In this document: in pieces, positions 13,840-13,900 of the stretch
How positions within the stretch are numbered: position 1 is the stretch's first letter
How the letters are laid out: each line of letters starts with the position of its first letter
DNA from: an uncultured Clostridia bacterium
GTDB taxonomy: Bacteria > Bacillota > Clostridia > TANB77 > CAG-508
DNA: 13,900 nt
Direction: 5' to 3'
NCBI GenBank assembly: GCA_904419095.1
Contig: CAJFQT010000029.1
Span: 1 to 13,900, forward strand
Made by a program: the position numbers and the translations under genes
The notes under the pieces: model-generated
Told to the model about the DNA's origin: nothing
What the model saw: the letters and a program-made list of their open reading frames with translations, nothing else
The model's database searches: none

Positions 13840-13882
13840 CATTTACATTTTTACTGGTAATATATGGTAAATGTCTTTTTTT
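13840..13882 (+). terminator. Intrinsic terminator
   Basis: CATTTAC (13840-13846) pairs with GTAAATG (13867-13873), with partial inner pairing, followed directly by TCTTTTTTT (13874-13882). The stem is AU-rich but the T-tract is good. It is the first clear plus-strand terminator in the window and lies 213 bp past the last gene, so it may end the polysaccharide transcription unit or a short RNA from this gap. Confidence 0.6.
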
Positions 13883-13900
13883 CTATTTTTCTGAATAGTT

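Overview
The window is very AT-rich DNA with strong AGGAGG-type ribosome binding sites, A- and T-ending codons and sigma-A-like promoters. This fits a low-GC Gram-positive (Firmicutes/Clostridia-like, possibly an uncultured gut lineage); no marker gene fixes the species. All clear genes lie on the plus strand. Together they form part of a cell-surface polysaccharide locus, cut by both window edges.

Region 1 (1-6412) looks like an ABC-transporter-dependent glycan module. It has the C-terminal end of a family 2 glycosyltransferase, a Wzt-type ATPase with a C-terminal glycan-binding-like domain, a SAM-dependent methyltransferase, an S-adenosylmethionine synthetase (metK family), and a second, longer methyltransferase. 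The longer one continues into a kinase-like domain and a coiled coil. That domain order is the order of the E. coli O9a chain terminator WbdD, which caps the glycan and measures its length, and whose cap is read by the Wzt C-terminal domain. The membrane partner Wzm is not in the window. Between the first methyltransferase and metK lies a 35-bp inverted repeat enclosing a 99-nt G+C-richer structured core (3145-3313), a candidate structured RNA or mobile palindromic element.

Region 2 (6413-6955) is a compact locus with no ordinary enzyme gene. A promoter drives a 39-codon hydrophobic peptide whose ribosome binding site lies in a hairpin. A minus-strand promoter faces it and should make an antisense RNA of about 90 nt ending at an intrinsic terminator just after the peptide gene. 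Both RNAs are predicted to start with nearly the same 35-nt sequence, because the locus is bounded by an inverted repeat. It resembles a type I toxin-antitoxin locus but I do not recognise the peptide family.

Region 3 (6956-13627) has a tandem two-domain glycosyltransferase, a DUF2142-like multispanning membrane protein, a polyprenyl-phosphate glycosyltransferase-like GT2, a DUF2304 membrane protein, another GT2 and a small four-helix EamA/SMR-like transporter. The GT2 + DUF2304 + EamA/SMR + DUF2142 set has the parts expected of a lipid-linked sugar pathway: charge undecaprenyl phosphate, flip it, and transfer the sugar outside the membrane.

Region 4 (13628-13900) holds a perfect 14-bp-stem hairpin containing GGGACGG and a later intrinsic terminator. 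GGGACGG hairpins also follow the DUF2304 gene, and the motif occurs inside the 3145-3313 element, which suggests a dispersed repeat family.
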